Shown: positions 9,713 through 19,561, counted from the stretch's first letter. The stretch is DNA of 64,000 nt from Bilabrum cf. latius (GCA_965178125.1 OZ237764.1:682001-746000), one strand, 5' to 3'. A program made the numbers and translations. Notes: generated by a model not told the origin, from the letters alone.

Positions 9713-11779
9713 TTAATATCTAGGGGAGCAATTCATAAAAAATATTCTAAAGCTAGTTATATGACATCTGATGCCAGAGTGTACGCGCAACCTAGTCTCG
9801 TTAACAATCAGACATGGCAAGACCTGACAAAGCTGTGCCTGTGCGCGACCCTTGACCGGACTGACCGGGGCTGGGAAGAGCACGTGCACTGATGCTGGAC
9901 ACGACCACGAGCTGCTGCCCTGCGGCAACCAGGACGGCAAGGACGCCGTCGAATGCACGCAAGCAGCGCGCACGAGCACACAGCCTAAAGCAAAGGAAAT
10001 AGCCGAGTAAATAGTGCATAGTAACTCGCTAGATGGCACCTACTTTTCTCGTCCGCCTGCAGCAGACGACTCCGAGTTGGACGCATCAAACTTCCCAAAA
10101 CTGGCATTGCTCATCGGCAGAGCTGCATGAAGCCGGCTCGTGAACGAGAAAATAGCCGATTCAATCTTGGCTCTCGTCACGGCCTGACCAAACAGGGCAC
10201 GGGCCAGTTCTGCAGCGAAATCGCGGCCGCTAGCGTCCAAATGAAGCGCGTCAGCCTAGCAAAACCGCGGCATGAACGCGGATTGGCGAAAGATCGAGGT
10301 CAACGTTGCCAAGAAATCATCAGAAAACCAATTCTGCATTCGAATTGCAGCGATTGAAGGTGCAGAGGCCTCACGCTACAAAATCTCCACTGGTTGCGAG
10401 CGAACGACCGCGGAGTCCACTGCCGTGCCTGCGCCCGGTGAAACTGGGTCAATTGAAGACGCAGGCTGCGGTGAGGCAGAAGATGACACAGGAGGTTCAC
10501 GGGGTGGCTGATGAGCGGGTGTAGCGTCGACCGGTGGCGGGGATGAGTGCATCGAGGCTGCTAGTCGGTGCGAGAAGTACCATTGCAATTCCACGTGGGC
10601 GGAGAGGTGCGACAGCAGCTCTTCCTGGCGCAGAGTCGGAATGCGGTGCCACAGCGCAAACAGGCGTAGATGCAGAATTGTCGCTGGGTCGGCCGTTCCC
10701 CGCAGCGTCGTGGAGTGCAACACTGCCCGTTGGAGATCCCCAGGAAGGCGGCCCCAGACCGCGTCGAGCTAGCGGCTGGTGCCCGGAGTCACGCCGGGGG
10801 AGTCGTAAGCCGGAGACACACGAGGAAGAAGAAGCTGGGGGCCTGCCGGGCCCGTTGACCGTGATGCTGCACTGCTGAGCGCCTCCGCGAGCACTGTCGG
10901 ATCGCCGAAGTCCCGAGTGCCTGGCCTACCGGGGATCATGCCCGAGGCAGGTGGAGGTTGGTGCCGCGGGGGTGAAGACGTTGAGAAGTTGGGCTGGGCG
11001 CTGCGCTGGGTATCTGCTGCTGTCCCCGGGGGCCCTCGGTTCGGGGACTCGTGCAGGTGGGCCCGCCCGCCGCGCGCGAGCGGGGCCTGCCGCGTCGTCG
11101 AAGAGCCTGGCCGCGCCCGCAAGGGCGAAATTCCGCGGCTTGTCCTGGTGGCACTCTACGCCGCTCGGTCGCGTCCAGGTGAAGCATGGATGGCGGCGCC
11201 GAAGTCGAGGCGTCCTGGTGGCCGATGCTGTCCGCGAAGAGGAGCGGTCCGCCGGCCCGTCGGTCGTGAACTCAGGGACCATGGAGACTCGATTGAAGAA
11301 GGAGCCTCTGGAGATTGCTGAACAGGATGAAGATGTACTTGTCCTGCGAGTCGCTCAGGCTGTTGCCGTCGAGGAGAGCTCGGCGACGCCGGCAGAAGCA
11401 GCCGTGCACCGAGAGTCGTTAGCGTCCCATTTGACACGAACTTGGCGAGAGCGGTGCTCTTGACAGCATTAATGGACCGTGATGCCGTGAAGGACTGCTT
11501 TGATGAGTACCTGTCGAGCAAGTAGCACAGGAACCCCGCATCGTGTGCACGTTGAAGATCGGGATCGCGAGGTGCCATGGTGTCGCGCTGCACGTTGAGA
11601 CGAGCAATGAAATCCGAGAACACAGCATCATTCATACCATATCGAGTAGCTAAATCGGCCAACGTGACCGCAGGTTGGCCTACCGCGCGAGCGAACACTG
11701 CAGCTGCGGCGATCACCCTGGCGCTGCCTGCTGCCCCGCGCGCCGCCGGGTCGATCCGATGGCTACCGGCGCTGTTCAT
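9713..11779 (-). CDS. Gag-like long ORF of the DIRS-like element, opposite strand
   Basis: With TAG read as Gln this minus-strand frame is open for 689 codons from Met at 11779 through the left ITR to a TAA at 9713 in flanking viral DNA. In-frame TAGs occur at about 11156, 10769, 10376, 10247 and 10040. The N-terminal part has a helical segment (VTLADLATRYGMNDAVFSDF); the centre is Pro/Ser/Ala-rich. No zinc knuckle or known domain was seen, so Gag is inferred only from position and size. The real C-terminus may lie at the element edge. Its start is 30 bp from the GIY-YIG unit, so the native N-terminus could be missing. Opposite orientation to RT is unusual. Confidence 0.4.
9769..9890 (+). repeat. 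DIRS-like element, left inverted terminal repeat
   Basis: 122 bp beginning TGATGCCAGAGTGTACGCGC and ending CACGTGCACT; its reverse complement is found at 15651-15772. Confidence 0.85.
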
Positions 11780-11808
11780 GTTAAATGAACGGAGCAGGAA
11801 CTTTCTTC

Positions 11809-11978
11809 AAAAATTACCCAATCTCCGCCCCTCTCCTGAACACAGAGAGGGTATGCGCGTCATCGCAAGCAATCCGTTGGCTTGGTCGCACCTTCCCGGT
11901 CGCAACTGCCATCGGAACCCAACGAGACGTTCACGCGCTCCCACTCTGGCATCAACACCGAACCCCATCCGGCGTTAG
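11809..11978 (-). repeat. R1 repeat, copy 1
   Basis: 170-bp repeat, inverted relative to copies at 12367-12536 and 15778-15926. Contains TGATGCCAGAGTG (on its minus strand), identical to the first 13 bp of the DIRS-like terminal repeat. Confidence 0.85.
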
Positions 11979-12485
11979 GATCATAATCAGTATATCAAAG
12001 GATATATTTACAAGTTGTTTTCACCAAAGGCACCACAAAAAATTTATATTGGAAGCACCACCAATAGTTTGAAAGGTAGATTATATTCCCATATGGCAAA
12101 TTATGAGAACTATTTACAAAATCCAGAAGGTAAAGGTTGTTGCTCATCATATTCCATACTACAGCATACAGGAGAACCCGAAATAAGTTTAATTGAAGAA
12201 ATAGAACTGGATAAAACCAAAATCAGCTTTAGACTACCACTAGTCAAGAGAGAACGATACTACATAGAGAAATTTAAGCTAATGGAGAATATTGAATGTG
12301 TGAATAAACGAATTCCTTCCCGTAATCAAAAGGAATGGAAGGCGGAAAATAAAGAGCATCTTGATCCTAACGCCGGATGGGGTTCGGTGTTGATGCCAGA
12401 GTGGGAGCGCGTGAACGTCTCGTTGGGTTCCGATGGCGGTTGCGACCGGGAAGGTGCGACCAAGCCAACGGATTGCTTGCGATGA
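11979..12485 (+). CDS. GIY-YIG endonuclease fragment
   Basis: The AT-rich core encodes a GIY-YIG domain: GYIYKLFSPKAPQKIYIGST at the start (the paired GIY and YIG strands), then LKGRLYSHMANY (catalytic Arg/Tyr helix) and ERYYIEKF (catalytic Glu region). The frame has no ATG before the domain and, with TAG as Gln, runs back into R1 copy 1; at the 3' side it runs on into R1 copy 2 to a TGA at 12483. So the gene is a fragment, or its start and stop are supplied by the repeats. GIY-YIG proteins of this type occur in virophages, giant viruses and as homing nucleases. Confidence 0.65.
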   Translation, partial: DHNQYIKGYIYKLFSPKAPQKIYIGSTTNSLKGRLYSHMANYENYLQNPEGKGCCSSYSILQHTGEPEISLIEEIELDKTKISFRLPLVKRERYYIEKFKLMENIECVNKRIPSRNQKEWKAENKEHLDPNAGWGSVLMPEWERVNVSLGSDGGCDREGATKPTDCLR

Positions 12486-12536
12486 CGCGCATACCCTCTC
12501 TGTGTTCAGGAGAGGGGCGGAGATTGGGTAATTTTT
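12367..12536 (+). repeat. R1 repeat, copy 2
   Basis: 170 bp, inverted copy of 11809-11978. Its outer end (GGGTAATTTTT) abuts the open RT frame of the DIRS-like element. Confidence 0.85.
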
Positions 12537-12537
12537 G

Positions 12538-15408
12538 TGGGACCGTGAGCGGATCCACCTGAAGGTTCACGAAGACCCGCTGGCATTCACGCCACGCAAG
12601 TACTTCGACAAGGTGCCTCGCTAGACTGCAACACTGCGGACTCGGCGGGAGGTTCTGTTTGGCGGCCGCACACCGAGGAAGGCCCCGTCCCTTGCCGAGT
12701 TCAAAGCCCTCCCACGAGTCGAGCGTGTACTGGCAGCACTGAACTATGGTTGCCCCCTAGCCATCGTGGACGAGGTGCCCAAAGAGCACGATCTAGATTA
12801 CAAGGACCGTAAGCTGTCTCCGGAAGAAAAGTGGGAGATCGCCTGCGAGATCGGGCGCTCCATGCGGGCTGGCGAGCGTGACTTCGTGTCACCCAAAGAT
12901 TTCGACACAGCCCGGGCCCGGCCGCTGGTGATCCCCAAGAAGGACTCGACAAAGCTACGGTTCCTTCAGGACTCCTCACTCAAGGTGAACGGCCAGCGTA
13001 CCGGTCTGAACAAGGCCATCGACTACAGTGCAGCCACGCCTGTGCAGCAGACGAGCAGCATGGACGTGCTGCGCTCGGCAGCCGCAGCAGTTCGATCCTG
13101 CCCCAAGCGTGCCAGCGGTTACGTCGTCGACATTTCCTCGTACTTTCGGGTCCTGCCGGTGGCAGTGGAGGATCTCCAATACAACCTGATCAAGCTGCCC
13201 GACGGGCGCATCGTGCAAGATTTCAGGCTCTCTATGGGCAGCTCATCATCTCCCGCGTTCGCAACTACGATCAGTTCGGCTTTGGCCCAAGCCCTCGAGG
13301 AGCAGTCCATTGGCAGGGCCATGCGACCCGGACGGAGACACAAGCAGAAGCAACGACGCCGGCAGCAGCAGCACGCCAACGCCCAATCCAGCACGACGGA
13401 CCAGGCGCCCCAGGCGAACTCGTCAGCAACGTCCACCCCGCCTGCCGCTAGCACGACAACGGGACATGTCAAGACGGCCCAAGACTAGTCCCGCCATTGG
13501 TAGGTCGAAAATGAGGTGTTTGTAGATGACTTTGCCTGCCTCGGCGGAGATCACGAAGTCGATGCATGGGCAATTCGAGCCATGGGGCAGCTGGACTCCA
13601 CAAACTTCCCCGTCAGCATCTCGAAAGCATTGAAGCAAGGGGCCCCAGCCCCGGTGTTCGAGTACTTGGGCCTCACCTACGACTTGATCAAACACGAGGT
13701 GCGGTGCCCTAAGGACAAGGCCACCGACGTCCTGCGCAGACTGCACGAGGCACTCACGACGAAGGGGATGCTGCTGTCTAGCTTTGAGACCTTGGTCGGC
13801 AAGTTGTCCTTCCTGTCGGGCGCACTTTATGGTATGCGCGGTGCTCTACGTCCCCTGTATGACGCCAAGGGCTGGGCCCTTCACAAGTAGGCCAGCCGGT
13901 CACGACCAGGTGAGGTGTGGGTCCCCACCTCCTTCGTGTCCAAGGGTGGCTTCACCGTTGGGGAAATCCTCGAGGGATTCCAGGTGGCTATCCAGCGCAA
14001 AGGCGGGCGCAGTTTTCCGATGCGGAGCACCATTGACTGTCCCATCATTCGCACTGATGCGTCGGTGACAGGCTACGGCGCCGAGCTACTTCTCCACGAC
14101 ACGGACGGAAACATCACATCGCACACCGGCATCCACGGCACTTGGCCGCATCGCCTAGAGGCGAAGGATGTAGCGGCGGCAGAACTTGCAACATGTTTGT
14201 TGGCACTGGCGCATTGGCGACAGCACCTGCGTGGACGTGTGGTGCGTTTGTGGTGTGATAATGATGCTTCCGTGTAGCTGATACGCTACGGCAGACCCAA
14301 GAGCCACATCATGGCAGCCTTACTTCGCCCTATCTTCGTACTGCAGACAACGCAAGATGTGCAGATTCACGTGAAACACATTCCTGGCGAGGACAACATC
14401 GTTGCGGACGCTTTGAGCCGCGGCTCACAGGAGGCATACACGCACCTGGACGCGGTGTATCAGGTCGACTGTCCCACGCCGATCTGGAGGACCTTGTACA
14501 AGCACGACCATTTCACGCTGGTGGCCACTCTGGACTCAGTGGGTTGCGCACGGCGTGGGGGCACTTCGACAACTTCCTCACGTGGTACGACATCGACCGC
14601 AGCTTCATGGACGGGCATCTTCCAGCAGCTCGCAGACTCTTCGCGTTCAGGCTCAATGCAGCGCTCTCGAGATTCGCAGTCTTCTTAGGGGAATGTTCGC
14701 CTCTCAGTGGCGGCACCATCGCTACATACACCAGAAATGCCTAGCGAGTCGTCATCGAGTCCACAGGAGCGTGCGGCGTCCCACGGTCAAGCTAGCTCGA
14801 CAGCATCCTCCGGTACTACCACAAAGCATCGCCATCGGCGCACCCGTTGCGTCGATCTTCAGCCCCACTCCGCGCAATCCGACGGTGTTTCTCGACAGCC
14901 GGTTGCAGCACAACAGAGTAGGCTGCTCGGGCAGCTGTCTGTCTCTGCTTCTGTGGGGGCCTCCGGCTGGGAGAGCTCGTCGGTGCGTCCAGACGACAAG
15001 CCGGCCTCCAATGGCAGCAAGTGCAGTTCATCACGCGAGACGGACGCATCCATGGTGTTGCCATCCGACTGGGCCTCCACAAAGCCGACGGCCCAGCCAA
15101 GTTCTCCATCCAAGCCGCAGAGCCCATCGCAGTCCATTGCAGAGCCGGACGATGGGCAGTCACAGGCAGCAGGTTCTGCGGCGTGCGAGCCTTCGTGGCG
15201 TGGGCAGCAGCGAGCCACGCCCCAACTGCAGGCGCAGACGAAGACTACGCCCGGTAGCTGGCGCTCAGCTGCCCCACGTCAGGGCCAGTCTTCGTGGCGA
15301 ACACGAAGCCGATCGTCAAGGCGCACGTAGTACGGGCGCTCCGCAGCTTCTGCTCACGAGAAGTTGCAGGAGCGGTGCACGGACATTCCATCCGCATCGC
15401 GGCAGTGA
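12538..15408 (+). CDS. Reverse transcriptase-RNase H of the DIRS-like element (5' truncated)
   Basis: Frame open from the R1 edge, no native ATG. RT signatures: RPLVIPKKDSTKLRFLQDSS, then SGYVVDISSYFRVLP and the catalytic FVDDFACLGG at about 13516. RNase H follows: TDASVTGYGAEL (about 14056), WCDNDASV (about 14257) and HIPGEDNIVADALSRG (about 14376). TAGs at 13486, 13498, 13888 and 14275 lie within or between conserved motifs and must be sense codons. Domain content ends near 14500; with TAG sense the frame stays open to TGA at 15406, overlapping the recombinase gene, so the true C-terminus is uncertain. A Gln/Ser-rich linker (13320-13480) precedes the catalytic block. Nearest type: DIRS. Confidence 0.75.
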
Positions 15409-15602
15409 TGTGTTTGGACCGTGCTGGGGTCGCCTTCGAGGTCATTAGGCGATTCGGCAGATGGAAGTCGGCATCTGCATGCGAGGTGTACTTGCGGGGC
15501 GTCAGGGAAGGCTTGCCTCCTCTGGAGCTCGGCGGCAGGAGCCTCGATTTGAACAGGCCAGTGTGGGTGCTGGCCAGCGCGCTGCGGCTGAACTTGGAGT
15601 GA
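14544..15602 (+). CDS. Tyrosine recombinase of the DIRS-like element
   Basis: In the frame offset from RT-RH. It has the tyrosine-recombinase catalytic set: Arg in GGLRLGELVG (about 14970), HSIRIAA (His-x-x-Arg, about 15384), RFGRWKS (about 15450) and the nucleophile Tyr in CEVYLRG (about 15487). Four in-frame TAGs (about 14742, 14793, 14925 and 15255) are read as Gln; ends with TGA at 15600. It would join the circular cDNA to target DNA without making a target duplication. No ATG at the start: the upstream boundary is approximate and it may be expressed by frameshift from RT-RH. Confidence 0.75.
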
Positions 15603-15650
15603 GCCACACAGCCGCAGCGTACAAGACATGGCGGTAAGATTTGGCGGAGT

Positions 15651-15772
15651 AGTGCACGTGCTCTTCCCAGCCCCGGTCAGTCCGGTCAAGGGTCGCGCAC
15701 AGGCACAGCTTTGTCAGGTCTTGCCATGTCTGATTGTTAACGAGACTAGGTTGCGCGTACACTCTGGCATCA
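15651..15772 (-). repeat. DIRS-like element, right inverted terminal repeat
   Basis: Reverse complement of 9769-9890, ending CACTCTGGCATCA. The sequence immediately beyond belongs to R1 repeat copy 3. Confidence 0.85.
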
Positions 15773-15777
15773 TGATC

Positions 15778-15926
15778 CTAACGCCGGATGGGGTTCGGTG
15801 TTGATGCCAGAGTGGGAGCGCGTGAACGTCTCGTTGGGTTCCGATGGCGGTTGCGACCGGGAAGGTGCGACCAAGCCAACGGATTGCTTGCGATGACGCG
15901 CATACCCTCTCTGTGTTCAGGAGAGG
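15778..15926 (+). repeat. R1 repeat, copy 3
   Basis: 149 bp matching R1 copy 2 from its CTAACGCCGG end as far as CAGGAGAGG; the last 21 bp are absent. It lies between the DIRS-like right terminus and the capsid gene and supplies a premature TGA to the latter. Confidence 0.85.
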
Positions 15927-16933
15927 AAAATGCGAGAAGGAACGGAATTGGAAAGCTTGTTGTTGTTATTTACCAGAGTAGCCGTGGCTCCGCTTGGAAT
16001 GCCAGCACCATGTGCCTAGACATACTGCGTCATTTCAAAGACATCGTAGGAAACTTGCTTGGGTAGGGTAAAGCCGACCTTGGGGGTAAGCATTTCAAGC
16101 ATTAGCCTGGGGTTCATTACCTTGACATCCGAGACGCTCACGGAAGCCCCCTGAGGAAGAAAGTGAGACCAAAGGGTGTTGCGAAGATTGGCAAAGTTCA
16201 CATCTAATTCAAGGGTTTCCAGACCGAATAAGGCGGGTTGCTCTTCCTTGGTTTCATAGTGGAAAGGGGGAACCATAATACATTCGGCTACGGTGAACCT
16301 CACGGTGCGTTGCGCCGTGCCTGGACCTCCTGCTGCTGCGGCGGGAACTGGGGTATTGTCTGGGGTGTTTTCCAACTGGAAATACCCGACACCACGTCCT
16401 GGACTCTGATACATACCGTCAGAATACGACCGAAGAGGATTATTGGAAGCAGCGTTCATCATTGAATAACTGGGACAATTATCACGGCGATACACGGAAT
16501 TCAGGCAGTTTACCTTGTGGACTTCGTCGTCAAGACAGTGATTGACTACATCCATGATTTGAGCGTTATTCTGGGTAAAGCGAACGGAATCAAGCGTTGC
16601 GGTTTGGGTGGCGATAGAACGGTTCAAGGGGTATGCCCTGGGGGCGTAAGTGTCTTCTCCAAATGGAACAACTGTTGCTGCGTTCGTGTTGCTGAAGTCA
16701 AGAGTTAGTTCAAAGGTTGCGGACATATACCCACGGCGACTGACACCGACCCCTGAGGGAATGGAAAGCGACCAATTCACGCCCGAGGAATAGTCACCGG
16801 CAGACCCTGAAGGTGCGTAGGAACGGAAGGTTCGGTTGGCATATCCAGTATCTACGGCGTAGGGTTTGGCGGTGATGTCAAGGGAGGCGGGTTCAATTTT
16901 GACTGGCTCCAATGCGTGAATATTGAGGCTCAT
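15917..16933 (-). CDS. Putative major capsid protein, C-terminally truncated (PLV-B)
   Basis: 338 codons from ATG at 16933 (8 bp downstream of a TATACTATA motif) through one in-frame TAG (16016) to a TGA that lies inside R1 copy 3. Coding character ends at 15927. The protein is rich in beta-strand-forming residues and Ser/Thr/Asn, with YPLNRSIATQTATLDSVRFT, a pattern resembling jelly-roll capsid proteins of small DNA viruses, and a Pro/Ala/Gly loop (PVPAAAAGGPGTAQ). Virophage and PLV capsid proteins are usually 500-600 aa, so perhaps a third is lost. Capsid identity rests on position beside the penton-like, protease and ATPase genes; a fold prediction would settle it. Confidence 0.55.
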
Positions 16934-16940
16934 TGTCTGT

Positions 16941-16949
16941 TATACTATA
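16941..16949 (-). promoter_or_regulatory. TATACTATA promoter-like motif of the capsid gene
   Basis: TATACTATA (reads TATAGTATA on the minus strand), 8 bp upstream of the start codon. The same motif stands before most PLV-B genes. Confidence 0.6.
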
Positions 16950-17041
16950 CACTCCGTTTTAATTTCTGATATTCCTTTCACGAAATATCAAACAAATCAT
17001 TTCCAATGTTTTCCAATGTTTCCCAATGCTTTTCTAAAGGA

Positions 17042-18151
17042 TTACCTGTGTCGGGAAAACTTAAATTTCACCGATGCGGAACCATGCCGAAGATATAGGG
17101 GGTGCGTCTCTCCATAGGAATCTTTCCAATACAAATTAAACTGTAGCGTGTCAATACTAGAAGCGTTGAGAAGATCTATGGTGTGTTCTATCTTGGGCTG
17201 ATACTGGAGAACGGCCTGGTTAATCATCTGGGAATCATCTAGGACACAATCCATATCCACCAAAACACTTTCCGTGCCTCCTGTAGAACTAATGGACTAA
17301 TTCGTGGAAAATCCAAAGGGAGTTTTGGCTGATACCCCCTCGCTTCGCACTGGAAGACTGCTCGTTGTGAAAACGACTCCGCGGAACACCTGGAAATGTG
17401 CTAGACTGCCCCTATCCTGGGTCATTTTGAGTCTGTAAGGGGACTAGGGTATAGTTTCCGTGTATGGGATTGGTGCGAATCCATCATCATCGTTTTCCAC
17501 CAAATAGTTTGTGCCTAGGGATTTGAATAGAACGGAGGAAAACACGTCTGGGTTCGTGTCTTGGATTCGCTGGACTGGGAAACCGCTTAAAAGTTCTCCC
17601 AATGGTTCATTCAATACCAATCTGTATTTCTGGGAAGGTTGTCCTTCGTGATAGTTGGAATCCGCGAACAGGGAAAACTTTCCATCGTCATAGGTAAGCG
17701 TTGGCGTGGTTGCTACTGCTGACTAGGGAAACTTCTCCATGGTCTCATTAAAGAGACTGACAAAGTGTTCTATCGTGTATAAATAATAATATCTTGTAAA
17801 TGCCTGGGGGGACTACCAGCTCGGCTACGGTTCTGCGATTAACTAGGGTTTCCAAATGATGGGTTGCGTTCCAATCATGCTCCCGTCCTCCACGTCTTGG
17901 ATGCTGATTCTGTAGATGGTTTGGTCTGGATTCTTGCTAGAATTTGTGGAAAGGTCTATATCTATGTGGGGAATCCATACGGGAATTGTATTGGTGGATA
18001 TGGTGAATCGTTGGACGCTCAATTTGTAATCCTCCACATTTCCGCTTAAGATTGGCTTTTTCCTCACCTCGTTGTATTGGGCGGGCTGATAGGAGTCTTC
18101 ATTATTGCGTATATTTGCGTTGATATAGAAGTAGTCCGGTTGTCTAGACAT
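17042..18151 (-). CDS. Penton-like / minor capsid protein (PLV-B)
   Basis: A single 369-aa frame once six in-frame TAGs are read as Gln; without that it falls into fragments. Start ATG at 18151 directly below a TATACTAT motif; TAA stop at 17042. It begins SRQPDYFYINANIRNNED and has many beta-prone stretches (YKLSVQRFTISTNTIPVWIP, YRLVLNEPLGELL, TLQFNLYWKDSYGETHPLYL). Length and position next to the capsid gene fit virophage/PLV penton proteins (300-390 aa), which occupy the fivefold vertices. No motif alone proves it, so the call depends on context. It lies 109 bp upstream of the capsid gene on the same strand. Confidence 0.55.
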
Positions 18152-18155
18152 TTAC

Positions 18156-18163
18156 TATACTAT
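18156..18163 (-). promoter_or_regulatory. TATACTAT promoter-like motif of the penton-like gene
   Basis: Lies 5 bp upstream of the ATG at 18151, in the intergenic region shared with the divergent protease gene. Confidence 0.5.
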
Positions 18164-18217
18164 CACTTTTTTAGAAAAAACAATCCTTTTAAGAAAAGAA
18201 TAAGCAAAAGAGCGGAG

Positions 18218-18231
18218 CGCGCTTAAGCGCG
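18218..18231. other. Perfect 14-bp palindrome CGCGCTTAAGCGCG
   Basis: GC-rich palindrome in the AT-rich divergent region between the penton-like (-) and protease (+) genes. Could be a protein-binding site or a hairpin; no function can be assigned. Confidence 0.5.
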
Positions 18232-18381
18232 AGCATCTTGACTAAAAACAGTGAACGGGAGGGGTTTTCAACCCTTTGGGAAATGGTCGGAAGTCTTGGG
18301 AAATGGATAGGAAACACTTGGGAATTGCTAAAAAAAAAACATTCTAAAGATATACTAAGTGGTTTTTCTCAAAAAGTAACT

Positions 18382-19503
18382 ATGGACTACGCTCTAAGTG
18401 ATACAGATGTAAGGAATTTGTGTGGGAATCCGCCCAGAGTGAAGGGGTTCAAGGCGTGTGCCGTCTCCATAATACCATATGAGAACTTGGAAAGAGTGGA
18501 AAGCATAGATAGAATCGTTTCACCGTCCAAGCCTTGTATTTTGTTGTATTAGGAAAGTCCTAATTCAGGTCATTGGGTTGCCTTGTTTCGTCGTGGGAAA
18601 ACCCTGTGTTTCTTTGACCCCTATGGCGTGAAACCTAATGCTAACGCCGAATGGGGTTCGGGGTTGATGTGGCGATGCGTTCGAGACTCGAACACAGGCT
18701 CCGGTCTACCAACGCGAGGTTGCAACCGCCAGTGCGACCAGCAGCTTGCGAGGCATTCCCTCGTCTCCTTCCTTAGGGAAGGGGGCGGGGCAGCGCGGCA
18801 GTGGCCGTTCCGGCTCATGCCGTTGTTTTGTATTTATGTTCGGTTTGGTGCTCACACGGGTAGTGCTTAACGCCGTGTCAACTATCGCGCGTGTCCCTGT
18901 GGGTCCGTTCGCCGACGGCGTTCGGCCTACATCGTGCATCCATCCTCGGCCTACTTGGCGCTCCAGTGGATCCGAACCAATATTTACTTCGATGTGATCC
19001 ATCTTTCTCGGCACATCGATGGGACTTCGGTGGCCGTTCCGGCTCATGCCGTTGTTTTGTCCCACCCTCCTCTCCCTGGTTTGGCTGATAGTGGAGCGGA
19101 CGCGCAACCGACGGTTCTGGTGCTTTCCAACCGACGTCGGCGCGCGGTCTGCTCAGATTGGCCATGCTTTGCCCATGTCTTGATTGAACTGGAGACGAAG
19201 TGTGTCGAGTAAGCATCGTTGCATCAAGATATGTAGCAGACTCTAATGAGTTCTAAAGTGCGGAAACGATTCTATGAAAACCCACACCTCGCTAGGCTCA
19301 TGTATGAATGCCCTTACTCTATAGATTACAATTAGTATCCTTTCCAAGCCGATGGAGACGACATAGCAACCTGTGGGAGACACTGCGTGGTCCGCCTTTG
19401 GAATCGTGGGAAAAGCACGGAAATGTATGGGAAATATGTGGAAAAGGTGTGTAAATCATAGGAAATAAATCCGGATGAATTAGTGTTCTTATTGACGACT
19501 TAA
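18382..19503 (+). pseudogene. Adenain-type maturation protease, split by a 0.58-kb insertion (PLV-B)
   Basis: The 5' part (18382-18640) starts DYALSDTDVRNLCGNPP and holds the catalytic His in SGHWVALF and the acidic FDPYGVKPN motif. The 3' part (19222-19503) has YNQYPFQADGDDIATCGRHC, giving the Gln and nucleophile Cys, and ends in TAA at 19501. Together they form a C5/Ulp1-like cysteine protease that matures capsid proteins in adenoviruses, Polintons and virophages. Four in-frame TAGs are read as Gln. A GC-rich insert (18641-19221) with no coding continuity separates the halves, so this copy is inactive. Because the junction bases are uncertain I cannot tell whether the original frame was simply interrupted or also lost bases. 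Confidence 0.75.
18641..19221. mobile_element. R1-related insertion in the protease gene
   Basis: About 580 bp of GC-rich DNA. The left end (CTAACGCCGAATGGGGTTCG then GGGTTGATG) matches the inner end of R1. A 30-bp stretch, GTGGCCGTTCCGGCTCATGC and beyond, occurs twice (about 18804 and 19030). On the minus strand the left part contains GTTCGAGTC downstream of TGGTAGACCGG, like the B and A boxes of a tRNA promoter, so a SINE is possible. No transposase ORF; no clear target duplication. Confidence 0.6.
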
Positions 19504-19561
19504 AGCGTTTTCCATTTTCGTCAAAACTATATGCGTCCAGTGAAACACTATTATCGTTATC

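Larger units (their letters stand above)
11809..12536 (+). mobile_element. GIY-YIG nuclease ORF flanked by 170-bp inverted repeats (R1)
   Basis: Two copies of repeat R1, 11809-11978 and 12367-12536, are exact-length inverted copies (170 bp, one or few mismatches) enclosing 388 bp of AT-rich DNA with a GIY-YIG ORF. The outer ends read AAAAATTACCCAATCTCC, the inner ends CTAACGCCGGATGGGG followed or preceded by GATC. The whole interrupts the DIRS-like element. The ORF base composition resembles PLV-A. No target duplication seen. Confidence 0.65.
9769..15772 (+). mobile_element. DIRS-like tyrosine-recombinase retrotransposon inside the provirus
   Basis: Delimited by 122-bp inverted terminal repeats and encoding reverse transcriptase, RNase H and a tyrosine recombinase on the plus strand. 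DIRS elements are characterised by inverted termini and a tyrosine recombinase in place of a DDE integrase. No target duplication is seen (left flank ATGACATC, right flank TGATCCTA), as expected for this mechanism. A long minus-strand ORF occupies the left third, and a 728-bp GIY-YIG unit has inserted at 11809-12536, cutting the RT ORF from its N-terminus. GC-rich, unlike the surrounding viral DNA. Confidence 0.8.

Noticed and set aside
12015-12485. GIY-YIG ORF as the nuclease of a Penelope-like retroelement
   Set aside because: No matching RT lies in frame with it, base composition differs from the surrounding retroelement, and the inverted repeats separate it from RT.
18641-19221. tRNA gene on the minus strand (B-box-like GTTCGAGTC)
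   Set aside because: I could not fold a cloverleaf with acceptor stem; at best it is a tRNA-derived SINE fragment.
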